Origin: Achromobacter anxifer
Lineage (GTDB): Bacteria; Pseudomonadota; Gammaproteobacteria; Burkholderiales; Burkholderiaceae_B
Length of the DNA: 64,000 nucleotides
Assembly (NCBI RefSeq): GCF_903652925.1
Contig: NZ_CAHLAR010000007.1
Span: 186,001-250,000 of the forward strand
Direction: 5' to 3'
Below the pieces are notes generated by a model. That model made no database searches, was not told the origin of the DNA, and saw nothing but the letters and a program-made list of their open reading frames with translations. Below are positions 63,377 through 64,000 of the stretch, piece by piece; positions within the stretch are counted from its first letter, which is position 1; each line of letters starts with the position of its first letter. A program made the position numbers and the translations under genes.

Positions 63377-64000
63377 CTATTGCTGCACGGACCGGTCCGC
63401 GGGCGTCACATGGCGCCAGATTCCGCCGCTCAGGCGCAGGTTCTCGGGCGGTCCGGCCAGGTGTTCCCTGAGCCGTTCGAAATACGCCTTCTGCCAACGC
63501 TGCGAGTACGCCTCGGCATCCTCGCCGGGCTCGGCCGCGGGCAACATCGCCAGCGTGTAGGCCACCTGGCCGTTCTCCCAGCGCGGCGCGTAGAACACCG
63601 AGGGCACGCGCATGCGATGCGCCAGGTGCGAGGCGAAGCCGGAATACGTCACTTCCTGCCCTTCGAAGCGCGTGCGCGGCGCGGCGGGATTGGCCGCGCC
63701 GTCTAGGGCCAGGCACAGCACATAGCCGGAAGTCAGCGCGCGCATGCAGGCCTTGGCGACCTGCGCCTCGGTCTGGTCCGCGGTGGAGATCAAGGCCTCG
63801 GAATAGCTGCTCTGCGCGATGTTGGGCGCGGTCGCGAGCCAGCGCGACGGGATGCCCACCAGTTCCAAGGCCATGAGGCCCGCATACATGGGGCCGACGT
63901 GCGCAGTGGCCACCACCACGCCCCGGCCGGCCGCCAGCAACGGCGCGAAGAAACGCTCGCCGGTGTCGAGTTCACCCAGCACCTGCATGGCTTCCTCGAC
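63377..64000 (-). CDS. LpxL/HtrB-like acyltransferase family protein, 3' part
   Basis: The last 207 residues are visible and the frame is open through the right edge, so the start lies outside. The pattern suggests the lysophospholipid/lipid A acyltransferase group: an H-x-G start of the active-site block (ATAHVGPMYAGLMALELVGI), RWLATAPN, and a conserved-looking DGAANP segment after a tripeptide loop. The usual H-x4-D/E is not clear, so this is a divergent member. It is coupled with the pectate lyase gene (11-nt gap), which is an odd pairing. Confidence 0.6.
   Translation of the reverse strand, partial: VEEAMQVLGELDTGERFFAPLLAAGRGVVVATAHVGPMYAGLMALELVGIPSRWLATAPNIAQSSYSEALISTADQTEAQVAKACMRALTSGYVLCLALDGAANPAAPRTRFEGQEVTYSGFASHLAHRMRVPSVFYAPRWENGQVAYTLAMLPAAEPGEDAEAYSQRWQKAYFERLREHLAGPPENLRLSGGIWRHVTPADRSVQQ

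Overview
The window is a high-GC, gene-dense chromosomal segment with no tRNA, rRNA, CRISPR array or insertion sequence that I can see. Three Bug/TctC-type periplasmic solute receptors, many LysR regulators, a complete hut region and several small catabolic operons point to a betaproteobacterium of the Alcaligenaceae (Achromobacter/Bordetella type). This placement rests on gene content and protein style, not on a search.

Layout. 1-7.5 kb: the 3' end of an MFS exporter; a receptor/M20-hydrolase/phosphoribosyltransferase operon with a divergent LysR gene; a lone Bug receptor; a drug-type MFS exporter. 7.5-16.1 kb: histidine utilisation, with hutC-hutD in one unit and hutU-hutH-hutT-hutI in another, followed by a nitrilase-superfamily hydrolase. 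A 16-bp palindrome of HutC type lies over the hutU promoter. 16.2-19.8 kb: frmR-adhC formaldehyde detoxification and a lipoprotein nucleotidase. 19.8-24.7 kb: a glycosyltransferase remnant, panB, a DUF697-type GTPase, a DUF1059 protein, and an ornithine cyclodeaminase gene divergent from an Lrp gene. 24.9-36 kb: a hydantoin/N-carbamoyl-amino-acid module (hydantoinase, carbamoylase, racemase, LysR) facing an operon for a peptide-type ABC importer and a second amidohydrolase. 36.3-39.1 kb: a second cyclodeaminase and a LysR/aldo-keto reductase pair.

39.2-47.9 kb is the most unusual part. Five tightly spaced same-strand genes encode an amidase-like zinc hydrolase without a signal peptide; a papain-like protease fused to an alpha/beta hydrolase, both with intact catalytic residues; a PAS/GAF sensor with a kinase-like but degenerate C-terminus; a pseudo-receiver joined to a CHAT (caspase-like) protease; and an unrecognised protein with a glycine-rich apolar segment. 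I infer a sensor-controlled proteolytic response system, possibly defence or regulated cell damage. I do not recognise it as a described system.

47.9-56.5 kb: a spermidine-synthase-like methyltransferase fold, a universal stress protein, TerC, an SDR/BKACE/branched-chain-type receptor operon divergent from a Crp/Fnr regulator, an OsmC/Ohr remnant, and a Bcr-type exporter divergent from an AraC regulator. 56.5-61.8 kb: a seven-gene catabolic operon (NTF2-like, Bug receptor, SDR, VOC, LacI regulator, cupin, SDR). A perfect 20-bp LacI-type operator sits just in front of its first gene, and upstream of that lies an AT-rich stretch with four copies of an 8-bp motif and a 33-bp hairpin. 62.1-64 kb: a secreted pectate lyase and the 3' part of an acyltransferase-like gene that leaves the window.
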